Positions 18,068-26,149 of a DNA stretch of 39,481 nucleotides are shown here, in pieces. Source of the DNA: Palsa-459 sp035510855 (GTDB lineage: Bacteria; Actinomycetota; Acidimicrobiia; Acidimicrobiales; RAAP-2). The translations under genes and the position numbers were made by a program. The notes beneath the pieces are model-generated. The model was not told where the DNA came from and did no database searches. It worked only from the letters and a program-made list of their open reading frames with translations. Each line of letters starts with the position of its first letter. Positions within the stretch are counted from its first letter, which is position 1. The stretch is taken from contig DATKGG010000068.1 of the NCBI GenBank assembly GCA_035510855.1, positions 1-39,481 of the forward strand. Direction: 5' to 3'.

Positions 18068-18370
18068 AGCGCCCTCCCTATTGCTTCGTGCACATCTCGC
18101 GGCGGAGGGTCATCTCGTCCGAGTCCGCCCACTGCTTGCAACCCATGAGCGGCGTCCTCGGACCGTTCGACGGAACCGCACTCCCCCAACGCTCCATTGA
18201 CCTGATCATCTGAGGTGAAAGTACCCCCACACGCGGTCACTTTCGCTGATACCCAGACCACATCTCCTCAATTCGACGATCCTTCACGCACAAATTGCGC
18301 AGCCAGTACTTATCGGGGCGCCGGTGACGGGGTCGATGAGACGGCCGTTTCGCCGTGCCACACTGCTCGG
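18068..18370. other. Divergent intergenic region between binding protein and fabD
   Basis: About 300 bp without a convincing gene. It holds the AGGGAGG ribosome-binding site of the binding-protein gene (about 18073-18079, minus strand). A weak inverted repeat GAAAGT/ACTTTC (18217-18222 and 18239-18244) could be an operator. CACACT lies six bases before the fabD ATG, a poor match to the -10 pattern seen at other genes here. Promoters for both directions must lie in this region, but I cannot place them firmly. Confidence 0.4.
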
Positions 18371-19282
18371 ATGTCTGAGCACGACCTCGTCCTCGCGTTC
18401 CCCGGACAGGGTTCGCTGTCCGTCGGCGTCGGGGTTCCGTGGCGCGGGCACCCCTCGTTCCTGGTGGTCGACGAGGTGGCGACGACGTCGGGCGTCGCGG
18501 TGGGCGAGTTGCTTGTCTCGGGGTCTGAGGACGAGCTCGTGTCCACGGACAACGCGCAGATCGCGACCTACGCGCTCTCGTTGTGCATCCTCGACGCGAC
18601 GGGTCTGGCGGATCGGGCCGGCTGGGCGATCGGGCACAGCCTCGGGGAGTACACGGCACTCGTTGCCGCGGGCGTCCTCGATCGAGCGGACGGCACCCGT
18701 TTGGTCACCGCGAGGGGCCGCGCGATGCAGGCGGCCGCGCTCGCCCGGCCCGGCGGGCTGGTGGCGGCGATCGGGGGCGACGAGGGGATGGCGGACAAGG
18801 CGTGCGAGGTAGTCCCGGGGCTCTTTGTGGCGAACGTCAACGGGCCCGGCCAGATCGTCTTCGGCGGGGCGCACGACGCGCTGGTTCGGTTCGCCGATCA
18901 GGCGAGGGAGCTGGGCTTTCGCCGGGCGATCCCGCTCAAGGTGGGCGGCGCCTTCCACACCGCGCTCATGACCCCGGCGGTCGAGTCCTTCGGACCGCTG
19001 CTCGACCAGGCGAGCTTCCAGCATGGGCACGCACAGGTCGTCGCCAACGTGGACGGCGCCGTGCATCCCGACCCGTCGCAGTGGCCGTCGCTGCTACGCC
19101 GCCAGCTGACCGCGCGGGTTCGCTTCGATGCCTGCGTCCGGGCCCTCCCGAGCGGCTCGACGATCGTCGAGTGCGGTCCCGGCAAGGTGCTCCAGGGTCT
19201 GGTCAGGCGCATCCGCGAGGACGTCGAGGTGCGCAGCGTCGGCGAGCCCGGTGACCTCGAGGGCATCGGGTTGCCGTCGTGA
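18371..19282 (+). CDS. fabD: Malonyl-CoA:ACP transacylase
   Basis: A 303-residue enzyme that loads malonate onto acyl carrier protein for type II fatty-acid synthesis. The nucleophile Ser90 lies in GHSLGEY, with Arg117 in ARGRAMQ and His196 in GGAFHTALM, all at family positions. The N-terminal PGQGS motif is present, with Leu where many homologues have Gln just after it. The ATG at 18371 is chosen by homology (MSEHDLVLAFPGQGS); the frame is open upstream to 18215 but that stretch has no family match. The stop overlaps the fabG start, so the two are coupled. First gene of the fab cluster. Confidence 0.93.
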   Translation: MSEHDLVLAFPGQGSLSVGVGVPWRGHPSFLVVDEVATTSGVAVGELLVSGSEDELVSTDNAQIATYALSLCILDATGLADRAGWAIGHSLGEYTALVAAGVLDRADGTRLVTARGRAMQAAALARPGGLVAAIGGDEGMADKACEVVPGLFVANVNGPGQIVFGGAHDALVRFADQARELGFRRAIPLKVGGAFHTALMTPAVESFGPLLDQASFQHGHAQVVANVDGAVHPDPSQWPSLLRRQLTARVRFDACVRALPSGSTIVECGPGKVLQGLVRRIREDVEVRSVGEPGDLEGIGLPS

Positions 19283-19992
19283 GCAAGGATCGGGTGGTCG
19301 TGGTCACCGGCGCGAGCAGGGGCATCGGCCTCGCGTGCGCGCAGTGGTTCGCCGAGCGTGGCGACCGGGTCGCGGGACTCTCGTCGAGCGGGGCGATGGT
19401 GCCGGGCGCGGCCCTCGTCGCGACCTGCGACGTCGCAGACTCGCGCGCCGTCGACGCCGCCTTCGACGAGGTCGAGGCCGGGCTCGGTGGCTGCGAGGTG
19501 CTCGTCTGCAACGCGGGCATCACCCAGGACCAGCTGACCCTGCGCATGAGCGACGACGCCTGGCAGCGGGTGCTCGACGTGAACCTCTCTGGTGCCTTTT
19601 TCTGCGCGCGCCGCGCGATGCGCCGCATGGTTCGCGCCCACGCAGGACGGATCGTCCTCGTGAGCTCGGTCGGTGCGTTCGTGGGGCTGCCCGGCCAGGC
19701 GAACTACGCCGCTTCCAAGGCGGGCCTCGTGGGACTCGCTCGTGCCTTGGCACGCGAGGTCGCCTCGCGGGGCGTGACGGTCAACGTCGTCGCCCCGGGG
19801 CTCGTCGACACCGAAATGACCCAGGCGATGGACGCCGATCGACTCGAGCTCCTCGCCGCACAGGTGCCGCTTGGCCGGGTCGCGTCGCCAGCCGAGATTG
19901 CCGGGGTCGTCGGCTTCCTCGCGTCGCCGGACGCGGCCTACGTGACCGGGGCCGTGGTGCCGGTCGACGGCGGGCTCGCGATGGGACTGTGA
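19279..19992 (+). CDS. fabG: 3-Oxoacyl-ACP reductase
   Basis: A 237-residue short-chain dehydrogenase. The cofactor motif TGASRGIG lies at residues 10-17, CNAG at 77-80, and the catalytic triad is Ser130 (LVSSVGAF), Tyr143 and Lys147 (YAASK). The C-terminus VTGAVVPVDGGLAMGL is typical of FabG. It reduces 3-oxoacyl-ACP with NADPH. The GTG start overlaps the fabD stop by 4 bp. Downstream, 49 bp after the stop, lies the tnpB element that now separates fabD-fabG from acpP-fabF. Other short-chain dehydrogenases share these motifs, but the gene context makes FabG the clear choice. Confidence 0.93.
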   Translation: MSKDRVVVVTGASRGIGLACAQWFAERGDRVAGLSSSGAMVPGAALVATCDVADSRAVDAAFDEVEAGLGGCEVLVCNAGITQDQLTLRMSDDAWQRVLDVNLSGAFFCARRAMRRMVRAHAGRIVLVSSVGAFVGLPGQANYAASKAGLVGLARALAREVASRGVTVNVVAPGLVDTEMTQAMDADRLELLAAQVPLGRVASPAEIAGVVGFLASPDAAYVTGAVVPVDGGLAMGL

Positions 19993-20033
19993 TGGCGCTC
20001 GCGGGTCCGCGGACGCAGCGACCGCGGCGCTCG

Positions 20034-20041
20034 CCCTAACT
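20034..20041. repeat. Candidate target-site duplication, left copy
   Basis: CCCTAACT immediately outside the left terminal repeat. CCCCAACT lies immediately outside the right one (21271-21278): 7 of 8 bases match. Confidence 0.4.
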
Positions 20042-20061
20042 GGTGGTGGGTCAGTTTTACC
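20042..20061 (+). repeat. Left terminal inverted repeat
   Basis: GGTGGTGGGTCAGTTTTACC. It matches the reverse complement of the right repeat except at two positions. Confidence 0.75.
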
Positions 20062-20086
20062 ATGTCGCACCCATTCCCAACACTGG

Positions 20087-21240
20087 ATGAGTGAGCCAGT
20101 GTCGGTCCTATCGCTACGGATCTATCCGACCGTCAAGCAAGCAAACGCGTTCGATCGCGCCCTGCGACTGCAGTGCGAGCTTTACAACGCGGCACTCGAG
20201 GAGCGCCGGGGCGCGCGGCGCTGGGAGCGCCGATCAGTGAGTTTCTTCACGCAGTGCCGAACCCTGACAGAGCTCCGCGAGGTCCGACCAGAGGTCCTCG
20301 AGTGCGGCGTGACGATGTCCAGAGGCAAGCTCACGCGCCTGGATCGGGCGTTCACCGCCTTCTACGAGCGCTGCAGGCGCGGCGAGAAGCCCGGGTATCC
20401 CCGATACAAGACGAGATCCCGGTTCGACTCGCTGCAGTGGGAGGACACCAAAGGCTGGAGTGCCGGCTCTACCTCTACGGGATCGGCGACGTCAAGGTCC
20501 ACCTGCACCGCGCGGTCCGGGGCACGCCCAAGGCCATCACCGTCAAGCGAGAGGGTCGGCGCTGGTTCGTCTCGATCCGCTGCGTGGGCGTCGAGCCGAC
20601 CCCGCTGGCTCCGACTGGCCGCGAGGTCGGCATCGACCTCGGCGTCGTCAACCTCGTGGCCACCTCCGACGGGGAGCTCGTCGTGGGTCCTCGCTTCGGA
20701 CGCAACGCCGCGGCCTCGCTCGCCAAGGCCCAGCGCGACCTCAAGCTGAAGCGCAAGGGCTCGAACCGTCGTCGGCGAGCCGTCGAGCGAGTGGCCGAGC
20801 ACCACCGCACGGTCCGAAACCAGCGTCGGGACCTCGCTCACAAGGTCTCGCGCCAATTGGTCAACGACTACGACCTGATCGTCCTCGAGAACTTGAAGAT
20901 CGCCTCCATGGTGCGTCGCCCGAAGCCTCGCCCTTTCCTGGATGGCACCTATGAGCCCAATGGGGCAAAAGCGAAGTCAGGGCTCAATCGATCGATACAG
21001 GATGCCGGATGGGGTGAGCTGGCACGGATGCTCGCGTACAAAGCGGAAGACGCTGGTCGCGAGCTACGTGTCGTCGCACCCCAGTTCACCTCGCAGCGGT
21101 GCTCGAGATGCGAGCACACCGACGAGGCGAGCCGGCGATCACAGGCGTTGTTCAGATGCACGGCGTGCGGTTATGAGGCTCACGCCGACATCAACGCCGC
21201 CCGAAACGTGCTGTGGGCTGGTAGAGCCCAGCGGGCCTAG
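20087..21240 (+). pseudogene. tnpB: TnpB (RNA-guided endonuclease family), frameshifted
   Basis: Reading starts at the ATG at 20087 (MSEPVSVLSLRIYPTVKQ) and runs in one frame to about 20458 (WEDTKGW). The TnpB sequence then continues in another frame from about 20464 (RLYLYGIGDVKVHLHR) to the stop at 21238-21240. Loss of a single base would explain the shift, and the repaired protein would be about 384 residues, normal for TnpB. All three RuvC acidic residues survive: Asp in GIDLG (20635), Glu in LENLKI (20887) and Asp in ADINAARN (21187). The zinc-finger cysteines CSRC and CTAC are also intact. No slippery heptamer is evident at the junction. Recent inactivation is likely; a sequencing error cannot be excluded. 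Confidence 0.88.
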
Positions 21241-21250
21241 GTCCGCGCAG

Positions 21251-21270
21251 GGTGAAACTGACCCACTACC
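21251..21270 (-). repeat. Right terminal inverted repeat
   Basis: GGTGAAACTGACCCACTACC on the plus strand, 11 bases past the tnpB stop. It ends 36 bases before the acpP start codon. Confidence 0.75.
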
Positions 21271-21278
21271 CCCCAACT
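21271..21278. repeat. Candidate target-site duplication, right copy
   Basis: CCCCAACT, one base different from the copy at 20034-20041. Confidence 0.4.
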
Positions 21279-21306
21279 ACGGTAGGAACGACAACGAGGA
21301 GGATCC

Positions 21307-21546
21307 GTGGATCGCGATGAGGCGTTTTCGAAGTTCCAGGCCTGCGCCGTCGAGGTGCTCGCGGTGCCCGAGGACAAGGTGGTCACCTCCGCGTCGTTCG
21401 CCGACGACCTCGACGCGGACAGCCTCGACCTCGTGGAGCTCGTGATGGCGCTCGAGGAGGCCTTCGACATCGAGGTCGACGAGACCGAGCTCGAGGGTAT
21501 CTCGACGGTCGGCGAGGCTTTCAACATGGTGACCTCCAAGCTCTGA
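21307..21546 (+). CDS. acpP: Acyl carrier protein
   Basis: A 79-residue acidic protein. The phosphopantetheine attachment Ser39 lies in DADSLDLVEL, followed by the recognition helix (ELVMALEEAFDIEVDE). It shuttles acyl chains between the Fab enzymes. GTG start with a strong ribosome-binding site GAGGAGG (21297-21303), consistent with high expression. The stop overlaps the fabF start (TGATG). The tnpB element ends 36 bp upstream, so the gene may rely on readthrough from fabDG across the element or on a promoter at the element's right edge. Confidence 0.95.
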   Translation: MDRDEAFSKFQACAVEVLAVPEDKVVTSASFADDLDADSLDLVELVMALEEAFDIEVDETELEGISTVGEAFNMVTSKL

Positions 21547-22742
21547 TGCGCGTCGCCACGGGTCCCGATGGACCCGTCGAGGGCCGCAGGGTGGTCGTCA
21601 CCGGCGTGGGCGCGGTGACGGCCGCCGGCCTTGGCGCTGACGTCTTGTTCAAGGTGCTGTGCGAGGGCGTCGCGCCCGAGTCCGCGCTCGTTCGCCAGTT
21701 CGACCCCGACTCGCTGTTCGGCGTGAAGGAGGCCCGGCGTCTCGACCGCTTCTCGCAGTACACGCTGGCCGCGGCGATCGAGGCGCACCGAGACGCGAAC
21801 CTTGAGTTCGCCGATCCAGGACGTGCCGGCGTGCTGTTCGCGACCGGGGTCGGAGGGATCTCCTCGATGATCGAGCAGCTGAACGTCCTTCGCGAGCGCG
21901 GCCCCGATCGCGTCTCGCCTTTCTTCATCCCCATGCTCATGCCGAATGCAGGCGCGGCGGCGGTGTCGCTGCGCTTCGGGATGCGCGGTCCGTGCCAGAC
22001 CGTGACGACTGCGTGTGCGGCGGGGACCCACGCGGTGATCGACGCGGCCCGGCTGATCGCCCAGGGGCGCTGCGACGTCATGCTCACTGGCGGTGGCGAG
22101 TCGGCGACCGAGCAGATCGCCTTCGCGGGCTTCCGCAACATGACCGCGCTCTCGAGGACCGGGGTCTCGCGACCATTCGACGTCGCGCGCGACGGCTTCG
22201 TCCTCGGCGAGGGCGGTGGGGCGCTCGTGCTCGAGTCCTTGGACCACGCGACGGCCCGCGGTGCCACCATCTACGCCGAGGTCCTCGGCGGCGCGAGCAC
22301 CGCGGACGCGTACCACATCACCGCGCCCGACCCGGGCTCGACCGGTGCGATCTCGTGCATCGAGCTCGCGTTGGAGGACGCGTCGTGCTCGCCGGCCGAC
22401 GTCGGCCACGTGAACGCCCACGGGACGTCGACCCCGCTCAACGACCTCGCCGAGGCCAAGGCGCTGCACGCGGTCTTCACCAACGGCGTGCCCCCAGTCA
22501 CGTCGGTCAAGGGTTACCTCGGCCACAGCCTGGGCGCCGCGGGAGCGATCGAGGCGGTCGTCTCGGTCCTCACCGTCGCACATGGGGTCATCCCGCCGAC
22601 GGCGGGCACGAGCGAGGTCGACCCAGCCCTCGATCTCGACGTCGTGCTCGGCACCCCGAGGACGATCGAGCGCCGCGTGGTGCTGTCCAATTCCTTCGGC
22701 TTCGGCGGCCACAACGGCACGCTGATCGTCGGGGCGCTCTAG
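21546..22742 (+). CDS. fabF: 3-Oxoacyl-ACP synthase II
   Basis: A 398-residue condensing enzyme that elongates acyl-ACP with malonyl-ACP. The Cys-His-His triad is complete: Cys157 in TTACAAGTHA, His292 in NAHGTSTPLND and His327 in KGYLGHSLGAAG. The C-terminus SNSFGFGGHN is the conserved KAS II ending. The ATG overlaps the acpP stop by one base, so translation is coupled. It converges on trpA; the two stop codons share a CTAG at 22739-22742 inside a hairpin. No fabH or dehydratase gene lies in the window. Confidence 0.95.
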   Translation: MRVATGPDGPVEGRRVVVTGVGAVTAAGLGADVLFKVLCEGVAPESALVRQFDPDSLFGVKEARRLDRFSQYTLAAAIEAHRDANLEFADPGRAGVLFATGVGGISSMIEQLNVLRERGPDRVSPFFIPMLMPNAGAAAVSLRFGMRGPCQTVTTACAAGTHAVIDAARLIAQGRCDVMLTGGGESATEQIAFAGFRNMTALSRTGVSRPFDVARDGFVLGEGGGALVLESLDHATARGATIYAEVLGGASTADAYHITAPDPGSTGAISCIELALEDASCSPADVGHVNAHGTSTPLNDLAEAKALHAVFTNGVPPVTSVKGYLGHSLGAAGAIEAVVSVLTVAHGVIPPTAGTSEVDPALDLDVVLGTPRTIERRVVLSNSFGFGGHNGTLIVGAL

Positions 22743-22754
22743 CCCTCGAGCGCC
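22733..22754. terminator. Hairpin between fabF and trpA
   Basis: GGCGCTC (22733-22739) pairs with GAGCGCC (22748-22754) around an 8-base loop. The overlapping fabF and trpA stop codons lie at the left-arm/loop border. No U-tract is seen, so a bidirectional terminator is plausible but unproven. Confidence 0.45.
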
Positions 22755-23515
22755 GCGCGCAGCGAGCCCACAAAGGTCCCGAGCTCCTGGGGGCTCGACT
22801 CTTCGAGCATGCGTCGCACGATCGCAGAGCCGACCACGACACCGTCAGCGACCGCGCACGCGCTGGCTGCGTGCTCGGGCGTCGACACGCCGATGCCGAG
22901 GCAGATCGGCAGGTCCGTGCGCGGCCGCAGCCGAGCTACAAGCTCGACGCCCTGGGGGTCGAGCTCGGCTGTCTCGCCGGTCGTCGCCATCCGGCCCACC
23001 GCATAGAGGAAGCCCTGGGCACGCGCGCAGATCGCGTCGAGCCTCGCAGGTGGCGTGGAGGGGGCGGCGAGCAGCACCGTCTCGAGGTCGTGGGCCCCGG
23101 CTGCGCGCTGCCAGTCGTCGAGCTCTTCCAAGGAGAGGTCCGCGATGATCGCGCCCGAGCAGCCCGCCTCGACGAGGTAGCGCGCCGAGAGGTCGTAGCC
23201 GCGGCTGAGCACGATGTTCGCGTAGGTCATCGCGACCAGGGGCACGCCGAGCCGCCGCGAGGACAGCTCGGCGACGACGGAGTCGAACGTGGTGCCCGCC
23301 TCGATCGCCGCGGTCGCGGCGGCCTGGATCACCGGGCCGTCGATGATGGGGTCCGAGAACGGCAGGCCGATCTCGAGGGCGTCGGCCCCCGCCGCCACGA
23401 TGGCCTCGACGGTCTCGAGCCAGGTCGGCGTGCTGCCCGCCATCACGTAGGCGATGACGAGCTTGCGCCCGGCGTCGCGGTGCGCAGCGAGCGTGGCGCC
23501 GAGGGGCGCGGTCAC
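22739..23515 (-). CDS. trpA: Tryptophan synthase alpha subunit
   Basis: A 258-residue TIM-barrel enzyme cleaving indole-3-glycerol phosphate to indole. Catalytic Glu48 lies in ALEIGLPFSDP and Asp59 in IIDGPVIQ. The phosphate-binding GIGVSTPEHA and VVVGSAIV segments close the barrel. The GTG at 23515 is chosen because it overlaps the trpB stop (GTGA) and starts at the normal position (MTAPLGATLAAHRDAGRKL); a longer open frame lies inside trpB. Last gene of the trp operon. It should assemble with TrpB for indole channelling. Confidence 0.95.
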   Translation of the reverse strand: MTAPLGATLAAHRDAGRKLVIAYVMAGSTPTWLETVEAIVAAGADALEIGLPFSDPIIDGPVIQAAATAAIEAGTTFDSVVAELSSRRLGVPLVAMTYANIVLSRGYDLSARYLVEAGCSGAIIADLSLEELDDWQRAAGAHDLETVLLAAPSTPPARLDAICARAQGFLYAVGRMATTGETAELDPQGVELVARLRPRTDLPICLGIGVSTPEHAASACAVADGVVVGSAIVRRMLEESSPQELGTFVGSLRAALEG

Positions 23516-24684
23516 CGCCGTGCCGCGAGGAGGGCGGCGACGTGCGCCATGTCCTTGTCGCCACGCCCGGAGAGCCCGAGGAGGACCGTCGCGCCGAGTG
23601 GGATGGAGCGCCCGGCCTCGCGCAGGAGCCACGCGACTGCGTGCGCGGGCTCAAGTGCCGCAATGATGCCCTCCGTCCGCGCGAGTCGGCCGACGGCGTC
23701 GAGGACCTCCTCGTCGTCGGCCGACGGGTACTCCGCGCGCCCGGTCGCAGCGAGGTACGCGTGCTCGGGGCCGACGCCTGGGTAGTCGAGGCCAGCGGAG
23801 ATCGAGTGGGCCTCCAGGATCTGGCCGACGTCGTCTTGGAGGAGCTGGGAGCGCATCCCGTGGAGCACGCCCGGCCTTCCGGCGCCGATCGCTGCCCCTC
23901 CCCTCGCCTCGACGCCGACAAGTCGCGCGTCGGTGTCGACGAACCCGCTGAAGAGCCCGATGGCGTTGGAACCACCGCCCACGCAGGCGACGACGACCTC
24001 TGGGATCTTGAGGCCGCGAGCGTCAAGCTGGCTCCTCGCCTCCTCGCCGATCACGCGCTGGAACTCCCGGACCATCCAGGGGAACGGGTGCGGGCCCATT
24101 GCTGAGCCGAGGCAGTAGTGCGTGTCGTCGACGCACGTGACCCATTCGCGCATCGCCTCGTTGACGGCGTCCTTCAGGGTCCGGCTCCCTGACGTGACCG
24201 TGACGACCGTGGCACCGAGCAGCTCCATTCGAAAGACGTTCAGGGCCTGGCGATGCGTGTCGACCTCGCCCATGAACACCGTGCACTCGAGGCCGAAGAG
24301 GGCGGCGGCCGTGGCGGTCGCGACGCCGTGCTGGCCCGCGCCCGTCTCGGCGATAAGGCGGGTCTTGCCCATCCGCTTCGTGAGCAGGCCCTGACCGACG
24401 ACGTTGTTCAGCTTGTGCGAGCCGGTGTGCAAGAGGTCCTCGCGCTTCAAGAGCACGCGCACCCCCAACGAGTCGCTGAGCCGCTCGCACGAGGTGAGCG
24501 GCGTGGGCCGACCGCCGAACTCGGCCAGGACGCGGAGGTACTCGGCCCGGAACGACGGGTCCGCCCACGCGTCGCGGAATGCCGCCTCGAGATCCGCGCA
24601 CACCGGGACAAGGACCTCGGGGACGAAGGTCCCGCCGAACTCGCCGAACCGCCCGCTGGCGCTTGGCTCGAGCATCGGGCTCAC
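23512..24684 (-). CDS. trpB: Tryptophan synthase beta subunit
   Basis: A 390-residue PLP enzyme joining indole and serine. Lys91 in GSHKLNN is the PLP Schiff-base residue, GGGSNAIG binds the cofactor phosphate, and GAGQHGVATA is the conserved catalytic loop. The N-terminus GRFGEFGGTFVPE is standard. The GTG start overlaps the trpF stop and the stop overlaps the trpA start, so the three genes are translationally coupled. Confidence 0.96.
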   Translation of the reverse strand: MSPMLEPSASGRFGEFGGTFVPEVLVPVCADLEAAFRDAWADPSFRAEYLRVLAEFGGRPTPLTSCERLSDSLGVRVLLKREDLLHTGSHKLNNVVGQGLLTKRMGKTRLIAETGAGQHGVATATAAALFGLECTVFMGEVDTHRQALNVFRMELLGATVVTVTSGSRTLKDAVNEAMREWVTCVDDTHYCLGSAMGPHPFPWMVREFQRVIGEEARSQLDARGLKIPEVVVACVGGGSNAIGLFSGFVDTDARLVGVEARGGAAIGAGRPGVLHGMRSQLLQDDVGQILEAHSISAGLDYPGVGPEHAYLAATGRAEYPSADDEEVLDAVGRLARTEGIIAALEPAHAVAWLLREAGRSIPLGATVLLGLSGRGDKDMAHVAALLAARR

Positions 24685-25349
24685 CGATAGCGCCAGTCGA
24701 AGGGCTCCTCAGGCTCCTCGGGCCGCACCGGTGCGGCCGCTCGAGCCGCCGCGATGAATGCGGCGACCTTTCTCGGGTCCTTGATGCCGGGCGAGGCCTC
24801 GACGCCCGTCGCGACGTCGACGCCGAAGGGTGCGACGCGGTGGATCGCCTCGGTGACGTTCTCGGGCGTCAGCCCGCCCGCGAGCACGAGCCGCGAGGCG
24901 TCGCCGAGCCCCTCGAGCACCGAGAAGTCGACGAGCCTGCCGCTGCCCGGCGTCGGCGCGTCCACAAGGACGAGGTCCGCCCCGAAGTCGTCGGCCTCCT
25001 TCAGGCGAGGGCTGCCCGCCGGGAATGCCTTGATCACCAGCCCGATCCGCTCTCGCACGTACTGGGTCGACGCGGGTGTCTCGTGACCGTGCAGCTGGGC
25101 GCCCGAGAGCCCCGCGTGATTCACGATGTCGACGACGCGCTGGGGGGCCTCGTCGCGGAACACGCCGATCGAGATGGTGTCAGCGGGCAGGCGCTTCACG
25201 ATGTCGGCCACCTTTGACGCCGCGAGCTGCCGCGGTGACGGGGCGAGGATGAACCCGATTGCCGAGGCCCCGAGCCCGACGGCGAGCAGCGCGTCCTCTT
25301 CCGTCGTGACGCCGCAGATCTTGACGAAGAACCGGTCCGTGGGGATCAT
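24681..25349 (-). CDS. trpF: Phosphoribosylanthranilate isomerase
   Basis: A 222-residue TIM-barrel isomerase. The general base Cys12 lies in VKICGVT and the general acid Asp in DLVLVDA. LAGGLTPENV and GVDVATGVE form the phosphate site. The C-terminus has a short acidic/proline tail (RPEEPEEPFDWRYR). It converts PRA to CdRP for the next enzyme, TrpC. Stop and start overlaps with trpB and trpC place it firmly in the trp operon. Confidence 0.95.
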   Translation of the reverse strand: MIPTDRFFVKICGVTTEEDALLAVGLGASAIGFILAPSPRQLAASKVADIVKRLPADTISIGVFRDEAPQRVVDIVNHAGLSGAQLHGHETPASTQYVRERIGLVIKAFPAGSPRLKEADDFGADLVLVDAPTPGSGRLVDFSVLEGLGDASRLVLAGGLTPENVTEAIHRVAPFGVDVATGVEASPGIKDPRKVAAFIAAARAAAPVRPEEPEEPFDWRYR

Positions 25350-26149
25350 GCCGCCGCCCCGCTCACGCTTGCCTCGCGGAAGTCCGCCACCGCGCGGGCC
25401 GGGTCGGCTGCCCGGACGAACGCCTCGCCGACGAGGATCGCGTCGTAGCCGAGCTCCGCGAACCGTCGGGCGTCGCGCGCGTCGCGGATGCCGGACTCGG
25501 CCACGGTCACCACGTCAGAGGGGAAGTTCGACGCGAGCGCCGCCGCGCGCTCCGGATCGACCTCGAAGGTGGTGAGGTCGCGCTGGTTCACCCCGACGAC
25601 GAGCGCACCGAGCGCGAGCGCGAGCGCCTGCTCCCTCGCGTCGTGGACCTCGACGAGCGAGGTCAGCCCGAGGGCCGTCGCGATCTCGAACAGCGAGCGC
25701 AGCTCGGCGCGCGAGAGCGCGGCGACGATGAGCAGCACCGCGCTCGCGCCCATGAGCCGGGCGTCGCAGACGTCCTGGGCACACACTGTGAAGTCCTTGC
25801 GCAGCACGGGAAGCGTCGTCGCGTCGCGGACGATGGCGATGTCGTTCAGCTGACCGCCGAAATGGGGCTCGTCGGTGAGGACCGAGATCGCCGCGGCGCC
25901 GCCCTCGTCGTAGGCAGCGGCGAAATCCCCCACGTGGAGGTTCTCGCGGAGGACCCCGGCGCTCGGCGAGCGGCGCTTGACCTCGGCGATCACGCGGATC
26001 TCTGCTCGGTCGGGGCGCACCAGGGCGGTGAGCAGCGAGGGCGGCACGATCGCTCGCCCCGCGCGCTTCAGCAGCGCGTCGAGGTCGCGCTCGTCGCGAG
26101 CCGCACGCTCGCGGTGGTACGCGAGGATCGTGTCAAGACGCGTCGCCAC
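25346..26149 (-). CDS. trpC: Indole-3-glycerol phosphate synthase
   Basis: A 267-residue TIM-barrel enzyme. The conserved IAEVKRRSPS (catalytic Lys), VLRKDF, VGVNQRDL, AESGI and LVGEAFVR motifs occur in order. The GTG at 26149 gives the expected N-terminus (MATRLDTILAYHRE) and overlaps the end of the ygfZ-like gene by 17 bp; the open frame to 26659 is antisense-type composition inside that gene. It closes the indole ring from CdRP. Confidence 0.95.
   Translation of the reverse strand: MATRLDTILAYHRERAARDERDLDALLKRAGRAIVPPSLLTALVRPDRAEIRVIAEVKRRSPSAGVLRENLHVGDFAAAYDEGGAAAISVLTDEPHFGGQLNDIAIVRDATTLPVLRKDFTVCAQDVCDARLMGASAVLLIVAALSRAELRSLFEIATALGLTSLVEVHDAREQALALALGALVVGVNQRDLTTFEVDPERAAALASNFPSDVVTVAESGIRDARDARRFAELGYDAILVGEAFVRAADPARAVADFREASVSGAAA

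Larger units (their letters stand above)
20042..21270 (+). mobile_element. 1.23-kb TnpB-only insertion element with terminal inverted repeats
   Basis: The element is bounded by 20-bp inverted repeats (20042-20061 and 21251-21270, 18 of 20 positions complementary) with a candidate 8-bp target duplication outside. Its only gene is a frameshifted TnpB. There is no TnpA or DDE transposase, so it could move only with a transposase supplied in trans. The ends begin GGTGGTGGGTCAG; from memory this resembles ends of IS21-family elements, and that needs checking. It sits in the fab cluster between fabG and acpP. Confidence 0.75.

Noticed and set aside
18064..18261. 65-codon minus-strand frame upstream of the binding-protein gene
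   Set aside because: It overlaps the ribosome-binding site of the next gene, has no recognisable features and no start signal.
18215..18370. N-terminal extension of fabD
   Set aside because: The residues before MSEHDLVLAFPGQGS match nothing in the family, and the stretch looks intergenic.
20440..20475. Programmed frameshift in tnpB
   Set aside because: No slippery heptamer or downstream stem is visible at the junction; simple base loss is more likely.
22845..24026. Arg/Ser-rich 393-codon minus-strand frame
   Set aside because: A shifted frame of trpA and trpB on the same strand; composition is typical of out-of-frame GC-rich sequence.
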